Shown: positions 1-5,239, counted from the stretch's first letter. The stretch is 5,337 nucleotides of DNA from Bacteroidales bacterium (GCA_020853175.1 JADYZK010000491.1:1-5337); one strand, 5' to 3'. The notes: a model not told the origin generated them from the sequence alone. Numbers and translations are program-made.

Positions 1-63
1 AAATCGGGTGCCTTCCGTATCAACTACTCCACTTTGAAAGGCGTTGCAGGTAAAATAAAATAA
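1..63 (+). CDS. C-terminal end of an unidentified protein (partial)
   Basis: The first frame reads 20 codons without interruption, starting KSGAFRINYS and ending in the basic tail KGVAGKIK, then TAA. A strong hairpin terminator starts 25 nt after the stop, which supports this being the true end of a + strand gene whose body lies outside the window. The fragment is too short to assign to a family, and I do not recognise it. Confidence 0.6.
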   Translation, partial: KSGAFRINYSTLKGVAGKIK

Positions 64-88
64 TCCTGAGCAGCCTATAAAATAATTG

Positions 89-121
89 CCCGAAAGCTAT
101 CCGTAGCTTTCGGGTTTTTTT
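89..121 (+). terminator. Rho-independent terminator after the leftmost gene
   Basis: A perfect 11-bp stem (89-99 with 104-114, arm CCCGAAAGCTA) closes a TCCG tetraloop and is followed by seven T residues. This is a textbook intrinsic terminator for the + strand gene ending at 63. The convergent CPBP gene has its stop codon inside the T-tract, so the same hairpin lies directly behind that gene too. On that strand the following sequence is A/T-rich without a clean T run, so termination there is likely weaker. Confidence 0.92.
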
Positions 122-1031
122 ATTTTGTGCTGCGTAACTTGTAGCCAATCCACATCAAGCCGATAACTATAATTATACTCAGCGCTACATAGCCTAAACT
201 TGTTGTTGAACCCATATCTTCCATGGAGGTGTTGGTGTAGCCATTGTGATACAAGTAAAAACCCAGCACCGCCGCGCCATTGTTGACAAAGTGCATGAGC
301 ATGGAAACAAAAATGCTGCCGGACCAATAGTAGAAATACCCTAAAAACAATCCCAAAGCAAAACGAGGAATCAAACCATAAAACTGAAAGTGAATAAAGC
401 TGAATATTAAAGCAGTCAGCACTAAGGCAATGTGCTTGTTGCGCACAAAAACCATCATATAAGGCTGCAAAACCGATCTAAACACCAACTCCTCCCCTAT
501 GGCCGGAAGCAGGGCGATCATCACAAGGTTGATGCCCAGGCCGGCTAAGCTATCAACACTTAAAAAAAACTTGGTCATTTCTTCGGCTTGTGTTTCTTTG
601 AGCTTCATCCACTCCTCCAATCCGCTGAGAGCGGCAGGAAGTTGAATAGCATGGTTCAATTCGGAAAGCCCATGCACCAGCGGAAGACTTGCGAACATCA
701 GCAGGACAGCCGGAAGAAGTATTTTAGGGTTACGAATGGGGGTTATACCTAAAAATCGCATGGGTTTTTCGCTTACTACCCATGCCAACATCAAAGGAGG
801 AAATAAAAACAACCCCACTTGCGAGGCCATCTGCATAATACGCGCAGGGGTTAGATTTTCACTATCGCTCAAAAAATTGGCACTTGCGCCAAGCTCCATC
901 CCATAGGCAAAGTGCAAAATAAGCAAGGCCAAAAGCATCCCGAAAAGGAGACCAAAGAGCAATAAACCCAAAAATAAAAAGAACTGAAAACCATAACTGG
1001 TATGCTTAAACAAAGGCTGTAATTTCATCAT
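120..1031 (-). CDS. CPBP-family intramembrane metalloprotease (Abi/Rce1-like)
   Basis: A 303-residue multi-pass membrane protein of the CPBP (CAAX protease and bacteriocin-processing) family, which comprises membrane-embedded glutamate/metal-dependent proteases. Long hydrophobic segments fall at about residues 15-42, 68-86, 103-120, 163-180, 200-216, 222-245 and 278-296. The family motifs are all present and ordered: GEELVFR with E180, E181 and R185 (motif 1, EExxxR); FSFIH with F210 and H214 (motif 2, FxxxH); and H247 followed by N250/N251 (motif 3). An intact active site suggests an active enzyme; the substrate cannot be inferred. I chose the ATG at 1031 (second ATG at 1028). The open frame extends 30 codons further to 1121, but that extension is not hydrophobic, is not family-like, and crosses the divergent promoter palindrome. 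There is no clear Shine-Dalgarno. The gene diverges from the dus gene. Confidence 0.9.
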   Translation of the reverse strand: MMKLQPLFKHTSYGFQFFLFLGLLLFGLLFGMLLALLILHFAYGMELGASANFLSDSENLTPARIMQMASQVGLFLFPPLMLAWVVSEKPMRFLGITPIRNPKILLPAVLLMFASLPLVHGLSELNHAIQLPAALSGLEEWMKLKETQAEEMTKFFLSVDSLAGLGINLVMIALLPAIGEELVFRSVLQPYMMVFVRNKHIALVLTALIFSFIHFQFYGLIPRFALGLFLGYFYYWSGSIFVSMLMHFVNNGAAVLGFYLYHNGYTNTSMEDMGSTTSLGYVALSIIIVIGLMWIGYKLRSTK

Positions 1032-1056
1032 CGTAATTGAACCCACAAAATGAACT

Positions 1057-1075
1057 GCAAAAATAGTATTTTTGC
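1057..1075. promoter_or_regulatory. Palindromic back-to-back -7 boxes for the CPBP and dus genes
   Basis: A perfect inverted repeat with 9-bp arms (GCAAAAATA and TATTTTTGC) around a single central G. Each arm contains TATTTTTG, which matches the Bacteroidota -7 consensus TAnnTTTG: at 1067-1074 on the + strand for dus and at 1065-1058 on the - strand for CPBP. Expected transcription starts are near 1080 (+) and 1052 (-), giving leaders of roughly 57 and 20 nt. I see no TTTG/TTG -33 element at 17-23 bp on either strand, so these may be weak or activator-dependent promoters. The palindrome could also be a regulator's operator. Confidence 0.5.
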
Positions 1076-1137
1076 CGCCGTTTCTACCTTCTGACGCCGG
1101 AGGGCTTGATAAACATCTCACTAAAACGAAAAATACC

Positions 1138-2175
1138 TTGATTCAAATAGGAAAAATAAAAGTAGGAGACTTCCCCATTCTGTTGGCTCCCATGGAAGAC
1201 GTGAGCGATCCACCCTTTCGTTATGTATGCAAAATGTTTGGTGCCGACATCATGTACACCGAGTTTATCTCATCGGAAGGATTGATACGCGATGCTGCTA
1301 AAAGTGTGAAGAAGTTAGATTTCAGCGACTTTGAACGCCCCATAGGAATTCAGATTTTCGGCCATGACATTGATTCGATGATTAAAGCTGCCGAGTACGC
1401 CGAAAGAGCACAGCCCGACATCATTGACATCAACTACGGCTGTCCGGTTAAAAAAGTAGCCTCAAAAGGTGCCGGTTCGGGCATTATGAACAACATTCCC
1501 AAAATGGTTGCCATGACCGAAGCTGTTGTAAAAGCAGTGAAAACACCCGTTACCGTAAAAACCCGTTTGGGCTACGACGAAGATCGAAAAGACATTGTTG
1601 AAATTGCCGAGCGGCTTCAGGATGTAGGAATACAAGCGCTTACCATCCATGGCAGGTTACGCACCACACGTTCGAGCGTGCCCGCCGATTGGACCCTGAT
1701 TGGCGAAGTGAAAAAAAATCAACGGATGAAAATCCCCATCTTCGGCAATGGTGACGTCGTAGATGGCCCATCGGCCAAGCATTTCAGAGACAATTACGGT
1801 GTAGATGGTTTGATGATTGCCCGTGGAAGCTACGGCAACCCCTGGGTGTTCAGGGAGGTGAAGCAATACCTTCAAAATGGAGTGCTGCCGCCACTTCCTG
1901 ATATTCATGAGCGGTTGCGCATCAGCAGAATACATTTGGAAAAATCAATTGAATGGAAAGGCGAAAGACAAGCTTTGATGGAAATGCGCAAACATTGGGG
2001 CGATTATTTCAAAAGCTATCCCAACTTTAAGCCCTACCGTATTCGCATCATGCAGGCCAACTTCTACGAAGAAATGGACTTGATATTGCGCGAAATTGCA
2101 GAAATGTTTGACGGTATCGAACCTGTTTCTGAGGCTAAAGAATCGTCAGATCTGTCCGAAGGATGCCATTTGTGA
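1138..2175 (+). CDS. dusB: tRNA-dihydrouridine synthase, DusB-like
   Basis: A 345-residue cytosolic FMN enzyme that reduces specific uridines to dihydrouridine in the tRNA D-loop using NADPH. The N-terminal TIM barrel carries the signature LLAPMEDVSDPPFR (residues 15-28), the catalytic cysteine C102 in NYGCPVKKV, K141 in TVKTRLG, H171 in the TIHGR strand, GNGDV at 203-207 and the phosphate-binding IARG at 227-230. The C-terminal helical tRNA-binding domain includes EMRKHWGDYF and FKPYRIRIM. Length is slightly above E. coli DusB (about 320). I chose TTG at 1138 because homologues begin only about 15 residues before LLAPMEDVS. No in-frame ATG or GTG precedes it after the stop at 1051, and the frame's earliest TTG (1072) lies inside the promoter palindrome. 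Residues 174-182 (LRTTRSSVP) replace the usual TRxxxYxGxA-type loop before ADW. The 3' end overlaps the convergent HAD gene. Confidence 0.92.
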   Translation: MIQIGKIKVGDFPILLAPMEDVSDPPFRYVCKMFGADIMYTEFISSEGLIRDAAKSVKKLDFSDFERPIGIQIFGHDIDSMIKAAEYAERAQPDIIDINYGCPVKKVASKGAGSGIMNNIPKMVAMTEAVVKAVKTPVTVKTRLGYDEDRKDIVEIAERLQDVGIQALTIHGRLRTTRSSVPADWTLIGEVKKNQRMKIPIFGNGDVVDGPSAKHFRDNYGVDGLMIARGSYGNPWVFREVKQYLQNGVLPPLPDIHERLRISRIHLEKSIEWKGERQALMEMRKHWGDYFKSYPNFKPYRIRIMQANFYEEMDLILREIAEMFDGIEPVSEAKESSDLSEGCHL

Positions 2176-2782
2176 ACAAATCGCGCACGCGAACCGGTTG
2201 CTGCAAATGATAGGTTCGTATGCCCAACTTTTTGGCCGATTCAATATGTTCAGCGGTATCGTCAATAAAGAGGGTTTCCTCGGGATTTAATTTATGCTGG
2301 TACATCACAAATTCGAAGATTTCAGGATCGGGTTTGCTCAGGTGTAAATCAAAACTGAAATATGCCTTTGTGAAAAGCTGATCAAATTCGCGGTATCCAA
2401 ACCTAAGTTGAAGGTCGCGCAAATACATATCGTAATGGATTTCGTTGGAGTTGCTCAACAAAAAGATGGGATAGTGTTTTTTTACCTCCTCTAAAACCGC
2501 AATGCGCTCTTTGGGGATGTCGAGCAACAAGGCGTTCCATGCGTCGTCAATATCTTGATCGCAAAGACTGTTGCCGATAAAAGACCTTACTTTATCGCGA
2601 AAAACCTCGGGCGTTAACACCCCACGTTCAAACTTTCCCATCACCTCATGCTGAAACTCCGGCGATTGAAAAATGTCGAGGTCTTTAACGCCAAGACTTT
2701 TAAGTTGGTTAAGCGTTTGAACAGGATCAATATCGAGAATGACCCCACCAAAATCGAAAATTATATTGCGGATATTTTTCAT
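2135..2782 (-). CDS. HAD-superfamily hydrolase, subfamily IA (YihX-like phosphatase)
   Basis: A 215-residue soluble protein with the four HAD motifs in order. Motif I is FDFGGVI with nucleophile D10. Motif II is LLSNSN with S110 and N111. K150 in LSKPDPEIF is motif III. FIDDTAEHI with D174 and D175 is motif IV. The region between motifs I and II is the helical cap expected for subfamily IA. The usual general acid/base Asp two residues after D10 is Gly12. That is also seen in the YihX-type FDLGNVI group, so it is a subfamily trait rather than a defect. YihX of E. coli is a sugar-phosphate phosphatase; the substrate here is unknown. The ATG at 2782 fits the family start exactly. The gene ends with TAG inside the last codons of the convergent dus gene (41-bp overlap) and diverges from the tRNA gene. 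Confidence 0.9.
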   Translation of the reverse strand: MKNIRNIIFDFGGVILDIDPVQTLNQLKSLGVKDLDIFQSPEFQHEVMGKFERGVLTPEVFRDKVRSFIGNSLCDQDIDDAWNALLLDIPKERIAVLEEVKKHYPIFLLSNSNEIHYDMYLRDLQLRFGYREFDQLFTKAYFSFDLHLSKPDPEIFEFVMYQHKLNPEETLFIDDTAEHIESAKKLGIRTYHLQQPVRVRDLFTNGILRTDLTIL

Positions 2783-2808
2783 CGTTGTTTTAAATATGAT
2801 TTTTTTGC

Positions 2809-2840
2809 TTGTTTAATTTCGATACAAAGTTGTAACTTTG
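2809..2840 (+). promoter_or_regulatory. Promoter of the tRNA gene
   Basis: TTG (2809-2811) and TAACTTTG (2833-2840), spaced 21 nt, match the Bacteroidota -33/-7 promoter pattern with a perfect TAnnTTTG. The following GC-rich CGC is near the expected start around 2847, leaving a 5' leader of roughly 47 nt before the mature tRNA at 2894. CAAAGTT (2825-2831) and AACTTTG (2834-2840) form an inverted repeat across the -7 box. Confidence 0.7.
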
Positions 2841-2855
2841 CGCTCTTAAATCAAA
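2825..2855 (-). promoter_or_regulatory. Candidate promoter of the HAD gene
   Basis: On the - strand TTTG (2855-2852) is followed after 19 nt by CAACTTTG (2832-2825), one mismatch from the Bacteroidota -7 box TAnnTTTG. The predicted start is near 2818, about 36 nt before the ATG at 2782. The -7-like box is one arm of a perfect inverted repeat shared with the tRNA promoter. Confidence 0.45.
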
Positions 2856-2887
2856 AGCATTTTTATTTTTTCTTGTTAAAAAATGCT
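2856..2887 (+). other. Hairpin in the pre-tRNA 5' leader
   Basis: AGCATTTTT (2856-2864) and AAAAATGCT (2879-2887) pair perfectly over 9 bp around a 14-nt U-rich loop. The hairpin ends 6 nt before the first base of the mature tRNA, inside the predicted leader. It is not followed by a T-run on the + strand, so it is not an obvious terminator. A role in 5' processing is possible but unproven. Confidence 0.4.
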
Positions 2888-2893
2888 AATGTC

Positions 2894-2967
2894 GGGCCTA
2901 TAGCTCAGTTGGTTAGAGCAACTGACTCATAATCAGTAGGTCCCAGGTTCAAGTCCTGGTGGGCCCA
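2894..2967 (+). tRNA. tRNA with anticodon CAT (elongator Met or Ile2)
   Basis: A complete 74-nt cloverleaf. The acceptor stem GGGCCTA/TGGGCCC has one T-G wobble. The D-arm is GCTC/GAGC, the anticodon stem ACTGA/TCAGT closes the loop CTCATAA, the variable loop is AGGTC, and the T-arm CCAGG/CCTGG has loop TTCAAGT. The discriminator is A, and CCA is not encoded (CAA follows). The anticodon is CAT. A paired 1-72 position and the lack of the GGG/CCC anticodon stem exclude initiator tRNA. C4-G69 and C5-G68 agree with the TilS (lysidine) determinants known from E. coli tRNA-Ile2, but pair 29-41 is T-A as in E. coli elongator tRNA-Met. The Met/Ile2 choice stays open. Confidence 0.97.
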
Positions 2968-2968
2968 C

Positions 2969-3001
2969 AAAAAAAAGCTGTTCATTTTGAGCAGCTTTTT
3001 T
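2969..3001. terminator. Bidirectional terminator between the tRNA and the SMUG2-type gene
   Basis: GCTGTTC (2977-2983) pairs with GAGCAGC (2989-2995, one G-T pair) around ATTTT. It is flanked by A8 (2969-2976) and T6 (2996-3001), so either strand yields a stem followed by a U-tract. It terminates the tRNA transcript immediately after its 3' end. About 60 nt beyond the stop codon, it also terminates the - strand genes arriving from the right. Confidence 0.9.
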
Positions 3002-3061
3002 ACTTTCTTCCACCCTCCGAAGCCTGCCTGAAGTATTTCCTATCCAATGAGTTCCAGATGC

Positions 3062-3757
3062 TCACTGGAAATTATTCAAGGTTAAAAGGTACTTTTCAAT
3101 AAACATTTGCTTGTCTTTTGACTTATATTGTTGGATGTATCGCGGATGTTCAAGGATTTTTAAACTGCCAAAAAACTTTTCTTGCTTGTTTATCTTGTGT
3201 AGAAATATAGCATTTTTCTTTCCCAACACAAAAACTTCCGAAGTATCTAATCCCAAATCAATGTGCTTTTTCAAGGTTAAAATCATATAATCTTTCACCA
3301 TTTCAAAAAGAGTGGGGTCATCGTAATAGTTGGCATTCAACCATTTGCCGTCTTTTGTTTGTCGAACAATGGCCAAAGGAAATGGCGAATTGATGTAAAA
3401 TTGTTTGTAAAAATCGCTTGCTCCACCATATTCGCTCATCATATCATACATAAAAACAGAAGAAACTTCGTGCGTATGTGCCGAGTTCATTTTGATGCCA
3501 CAAACACTTTCTAACCGTTTGGTATCGGTAAACGGAACACCCGTGACCCCTGCTCCGTGGCGGCTCGGGTTAATGCCGATGATAAATTTTCGTTGATTTG
3601 AATCGTGATAAAATTTATGGTAAAACTGCCGCATCACCTCCTTCGTTTCCGGATTATCCATGTACGGATTAATCACCTGAAAACCTTCAGGCAGTTGTCC
3701 ACGATAATGTAAACCAAGGTTGAAATCAATGACTTTATCTCCAAAGGTTTTTGACAT
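3062..3757 (-). CDS. SMUG2-type uracil-DNA glycosylase (DUF4918 family)
   Basis: A 231-residue protein of the uracil-DNA glycosylase superfamily that would remove damaged bases, chiefly uracil, from DNA at the start of base-excision repair. Motif 1 is GINPSRHGAGVTGVPF (residues 61-76), the SMUG-like form of the water-activating and pocket loop, with N63 at the catalytic position. NSPFPLAI (123-130) corresponds to the SMUG uracil-recognition strand, with N123. Motif 2, the DNA-intercalating loop, is EHPRYIQQY (203-211) with H204. Length and motif spacing fit the SMUG2 subfamily described from Pedobacter heparinus. The ATG at 3757 gives the expected N-terminus, with no clear Shine-Dalgarno. It is co-directional with the DsrE-like gene 89 nt upstream. 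The spacer has no perfect TAnnTTTG box, so it may be read from upstream. Uracil specificity is inferred from family. Confidence 0.85.
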   Translation of the reverse strand: MSKTFGDKVIDFNLGLHYRGQLPEGFQVINPYMDNPETKEVMRQFYHKFYHDSNQRKFIIGINPSRHGAGVTGVPFTDTKRLESVCGIKMNSAHTHEVSSVFMYDMMSEYGGASDFYKQFYINSPFPLAIVRQTKDGKWLNANYYDDPTLFEMVKDYMILTLKKHIDLGLDTSEVFVLGKKNAIFLHKINKQEKFFGSLKILEHPRYIQQYKSKDKQMFIEKYLLTLNNFQ

Positions 3758-3846
3758 AAAAAATCCATTTATGATTTTACTGTAGTGAAAAAAGGCATCC
3801 TCTAAGTGCTATCAATGAAAAAGCAGGTAAAATTAATTGAATTAAT

Positions 3847-4176
3847 TTAAAACGTGAGCACCTGATCGCTGTCTATCACCCAATCGGCCAGCGCCGCCAT
3901 GGTGGATTGTTCTGCCCCATCGAAATAGGGATGATTTTTATATATCCCGCAGCGTGCCATGCAGGTTCCACATACTTTGACTACAACGCCATTGGTGATT
4001 AAATCTTTGAGCATTTGTGACAAATCCTGATCGTAACCATCGGGTTTTTTGCACACATCTCGGGCCAAATCCACTGAGTCGTTCATTAAAAATATCTTGA
4101 CTTCTTGTCCTTTTTTTCGCACGAATTTACGAAAAGGAGGGAGATTAAAGTCAAAAACCGAAACAAAAAGCGGCAC
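3847..4176 (-). CDS. DsrE/YchN-family sulfur-relay-like protein, N-terminus unresolved
   Basis: From residue 24 to 109 this frame is a clear DsrE/DsrF/YchN-type domain. It has strand VKIFLMNDSVDLA, PDGY and QMLKDLI, the cysteine strand VKVCGTCMARCGI (C69, C72, C76) and the C-terminal ADWVIDSDQVLTF, closely resembling the end of E. coli YchN. Members bind or relay sulfur through conserved cysteines, or have unknown roles. The first strand and helix, about 35 residues in YchN with an APYGSE-like turn, are not recognisable. With the only in-frame start (GTG at 4176) the first 22 residues are unlike the family and 9 or so residues short. An ATG two bases upstream (4178, with AAGG 7 nt before it) opens another frame that enters this one by a -1 shift at 4110-4116, giving a 110-residue product. 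The gene starts 36 nt after the polyprenyl synthase stop and is probably cotranscribed with it. Confidence 0.8.
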   Translation of the reverse strand: MPLFVSVFDFNLPPFRKFVRKKGQEVKIFLMNDSVDLARDVCKKPDGYDQDLSQMLKDLITNGVVVKVCGTCMARCGIYKNHPYFDGAEQSTMAALADWVIDSDQVLTF

Positions 4177-4178
4177 AT
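4086..4178 (-). CDS. Short frame encoding a lipoprotein-like signal peptide, overlapping the DsrE-like gene
   Basis: An ATG at 4178, preceded by AAGG (4189-4186) at 7-nt spacing, opens 30 codons ending in TAA at 4088-4086. The peptide begins MCRFLFR (two basic residues), continues with a hydrophobic core FLTLISLLFV, and reaches the lipobox-like VNSC with Cys20 (codon 4121-4119), followed by EKKDKK. That is a plausible Bacteroidota lipoprotein signal peptide. The frame would be nonsensical on its own, since only 10 residues follow the cysteine. It is therefore more likely the true 5' end of the DsrE-like gene reached by a -1 shift, a relic, or a chance reading of T-rich DNA. Confidence 0.4.
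   Translation of the reverse strand: MCRFLFRFLTLISLLFVNSCEKKDKKSRYF
4110..4116 (-). promoter_or_regulatory. Candidate -1 frameshift slippery heptamer
   Basis: In the frame of the ATG at 4178 the codons are GAA AAA AAG, so the heptamer is A_AAA_AAG in the correct phase. This is the same slippery sequence as in E. coli dnaX. It lies within an A7 tract (4117-4111). A -1 shift here leads directly to codons GGA CAA of the DsrE frame; without a shift the frame stops at 4088-4086. I see no strong downstream stem-loop and no Shine-Dalgarno-like stimulator just upstream, so programmed use is unproven. Confidence 0.35.
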
Positions 4179-4214
4179 GCAGCAGCCTTGTCGTTTAAAA
4201 AATGCGTTGTGAAC

Positions 4215-5189
4215 TTATTTTTTTCGATGAATGCTGTAATCCACCAAAAGTTTCAGGGACTCCAGCGCTGGAGTTTGTGGAAGACCTTCGAGCTGAAGCA
4301 GCGCAAGATCAATGTACTCGTGCATCTTTTTGTCAGCATATTCCAGTCCGCCTGAGCGGCGAACCATTTCAACCACCTCTTTCACCTTGAGGGGGTTATC
4401 GTGGTGGTTTTTCACTAAATTGATAATGGTTCGTTTTTGTAACTTATCACTGTTGTTGAGCAGATAGATGAGCGGAAGGGTCATTTTGCGCTCTTTGATG
4501 TCAATGCCGGTGGGTTTTCCAATTTGTCGCGAATCTTCAAAATCGAAAATGTCGTCTTTGATCTGAAACGCAATGCCCACATAAGTTCCAAAGTTGTGCA
4601 TCCGTTCAATCATGGCTTTGTCAGCACCTGCTGAGGCAGCACCTACTGCACAGCAAGAGGCAATGAGAGAAGCTGTTTTCTTTTGAATGATGTCGAAATA
4701 AACCTGTTCTTCAACATCCAATCGGCGTGCTTTTTCAATCTGAAGCAACTCTCCTTCGCTCATTTCTTTCACTGCCCGTGAAACGATGCGCAACAACTCA
4801 AAATCATTGTTTTCGAGCGAAAGCATCATCCCTTGCGAAAGGAGGTAATCGCCCACTAATACTGCGATCTTGTTTTTCCACAACGCATTGATGGAAAAGA
4901 AACCACGTCGCTCGTTGCTGTCGTCCACCACATCGTCATGCACAAGCGTGGCCGTGTGTAAAAGTTCGATAAGGGTGGCGGCACGATAAGTACTTTCGTT
5001 GATTTCACCGGCAATACGGGCCGAAAGCAACACGAACATAGGTCGCATTTGCTTGCCTTTCGACTTGGTGATGTATTGCGTCACCTTATCCAAAAGCGGA
5101 ATACGCGAGCGCATGGCATCACGAAAAACCTTCTCAAATCGCTTGAGATCGTCTTTTATAGGTGCCTTAATCTGATCAACTTGAGCCAT
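4215..5189 (-). CDS. Long-chain trans-polyprenyl diphosphate synthase (IspB-like)
   Basis: A 324-residue cytosolic, all-helical class I prenyltransferase that condenses isopentenyl diphosphate onto an allylic primer to make the side chain of menaquinone. Motifs in order: GKQMRP (45-50); first Asp-rich motif DDVVD (D85, D86, D89) with downstream RRG (94-96); GDYLLS (113-118); KT (171-172); second Asp-rich motif DDIFD (D212, D213, D216); and GKPTGID (224-230). The residues 5 and 4 before the first Asp-rich motif are Ala80 and Thr81 (HTATLVHDD). Small residues there leave the chain-length pocket open, so the product should be long (C30 or more) rather than farnesyl or geranylgeranyl diphosphate. 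Length and start (ATG at 5189) match octaprenyl/heptaprenyl synthases. It is the first gene of the - strand row and has its own promoter candidate; exact chain length is not readable. Confidence 0.93.
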   Translation of the reverse strand: MAQVDQIKAPIKDDLKRFEKVFRDAMRSRIPLLDKVTQYITKSKGKQMRPMFVLLSARIAGEINESTYRAATLIELLHTATLVHDDVVDDSNERRGFFSINALWKNKIAVLVGDYLLSQGMMLSLENNDFELLRIVSRAVKEMSEGELLQIEKARRLDVEEQVYFDIIQKKTASLIASCCAVGAASAGADKAMIERMHNFGTYVGIAFQIKDDIFDFEDSRQIGKPTGIDIKERKMTLPLIYLLNNSDKLQKRTIINLVKNHHDNPLKVKEVVEMVRRSGGLEYADKKMHEYIDLALLQLEGLPQTPALESLKLLVDYSIHRKK

Positions 5190-5239
5190 AACTTTTCAAA
5201 GCAGTGAATTGTGTTTTAGCTTTGGCCTGCCTTAGGCTG

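Noticed and set aside
97..327. 76-residue open frame on the - strand
   Set aside because: It overlaps the terminator and the 3' end of the CPBP gene in another frame and has no family-like sequence; it is a shadow frame.
1099..1104. GGAGGG as a Shine-Dalgarno for a longer dus product
   Set aside because: The only start-like codon at suitable spacing (TTG at 1106) is out of frame with dus, and the region is untranslated leader.
2135..2782. Loss of the second motif-I Asp in the HAD protein as a sign of inactivation
   Set aside because: Gly at this position is shared by the YihX-type subgroup, and the other catalytic residues are intact.
2648..2932. 94-residue + strand frame ending in the tRNA gene
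   Set aside because: Its end (PIAQLVRATDS) is the well-known spurious translation of a tRNA, and the rest is antisense to the HAD gene.
3831..3847. A/T-only palindrome AATTAATT-G-AATTAATT at the stop codon of the DsrE-like gene
   Set aside because: As a hairpin it has only A-T pairs and a one-base centre, and the following - strand sequence has just four T residues. That is too weak to call a terminator.
4202..4390. 62-residue + strand frame
   Set aside because: It is antisense to the well-supported polyprenyl synthase 3' end, with no recognisable protein features.
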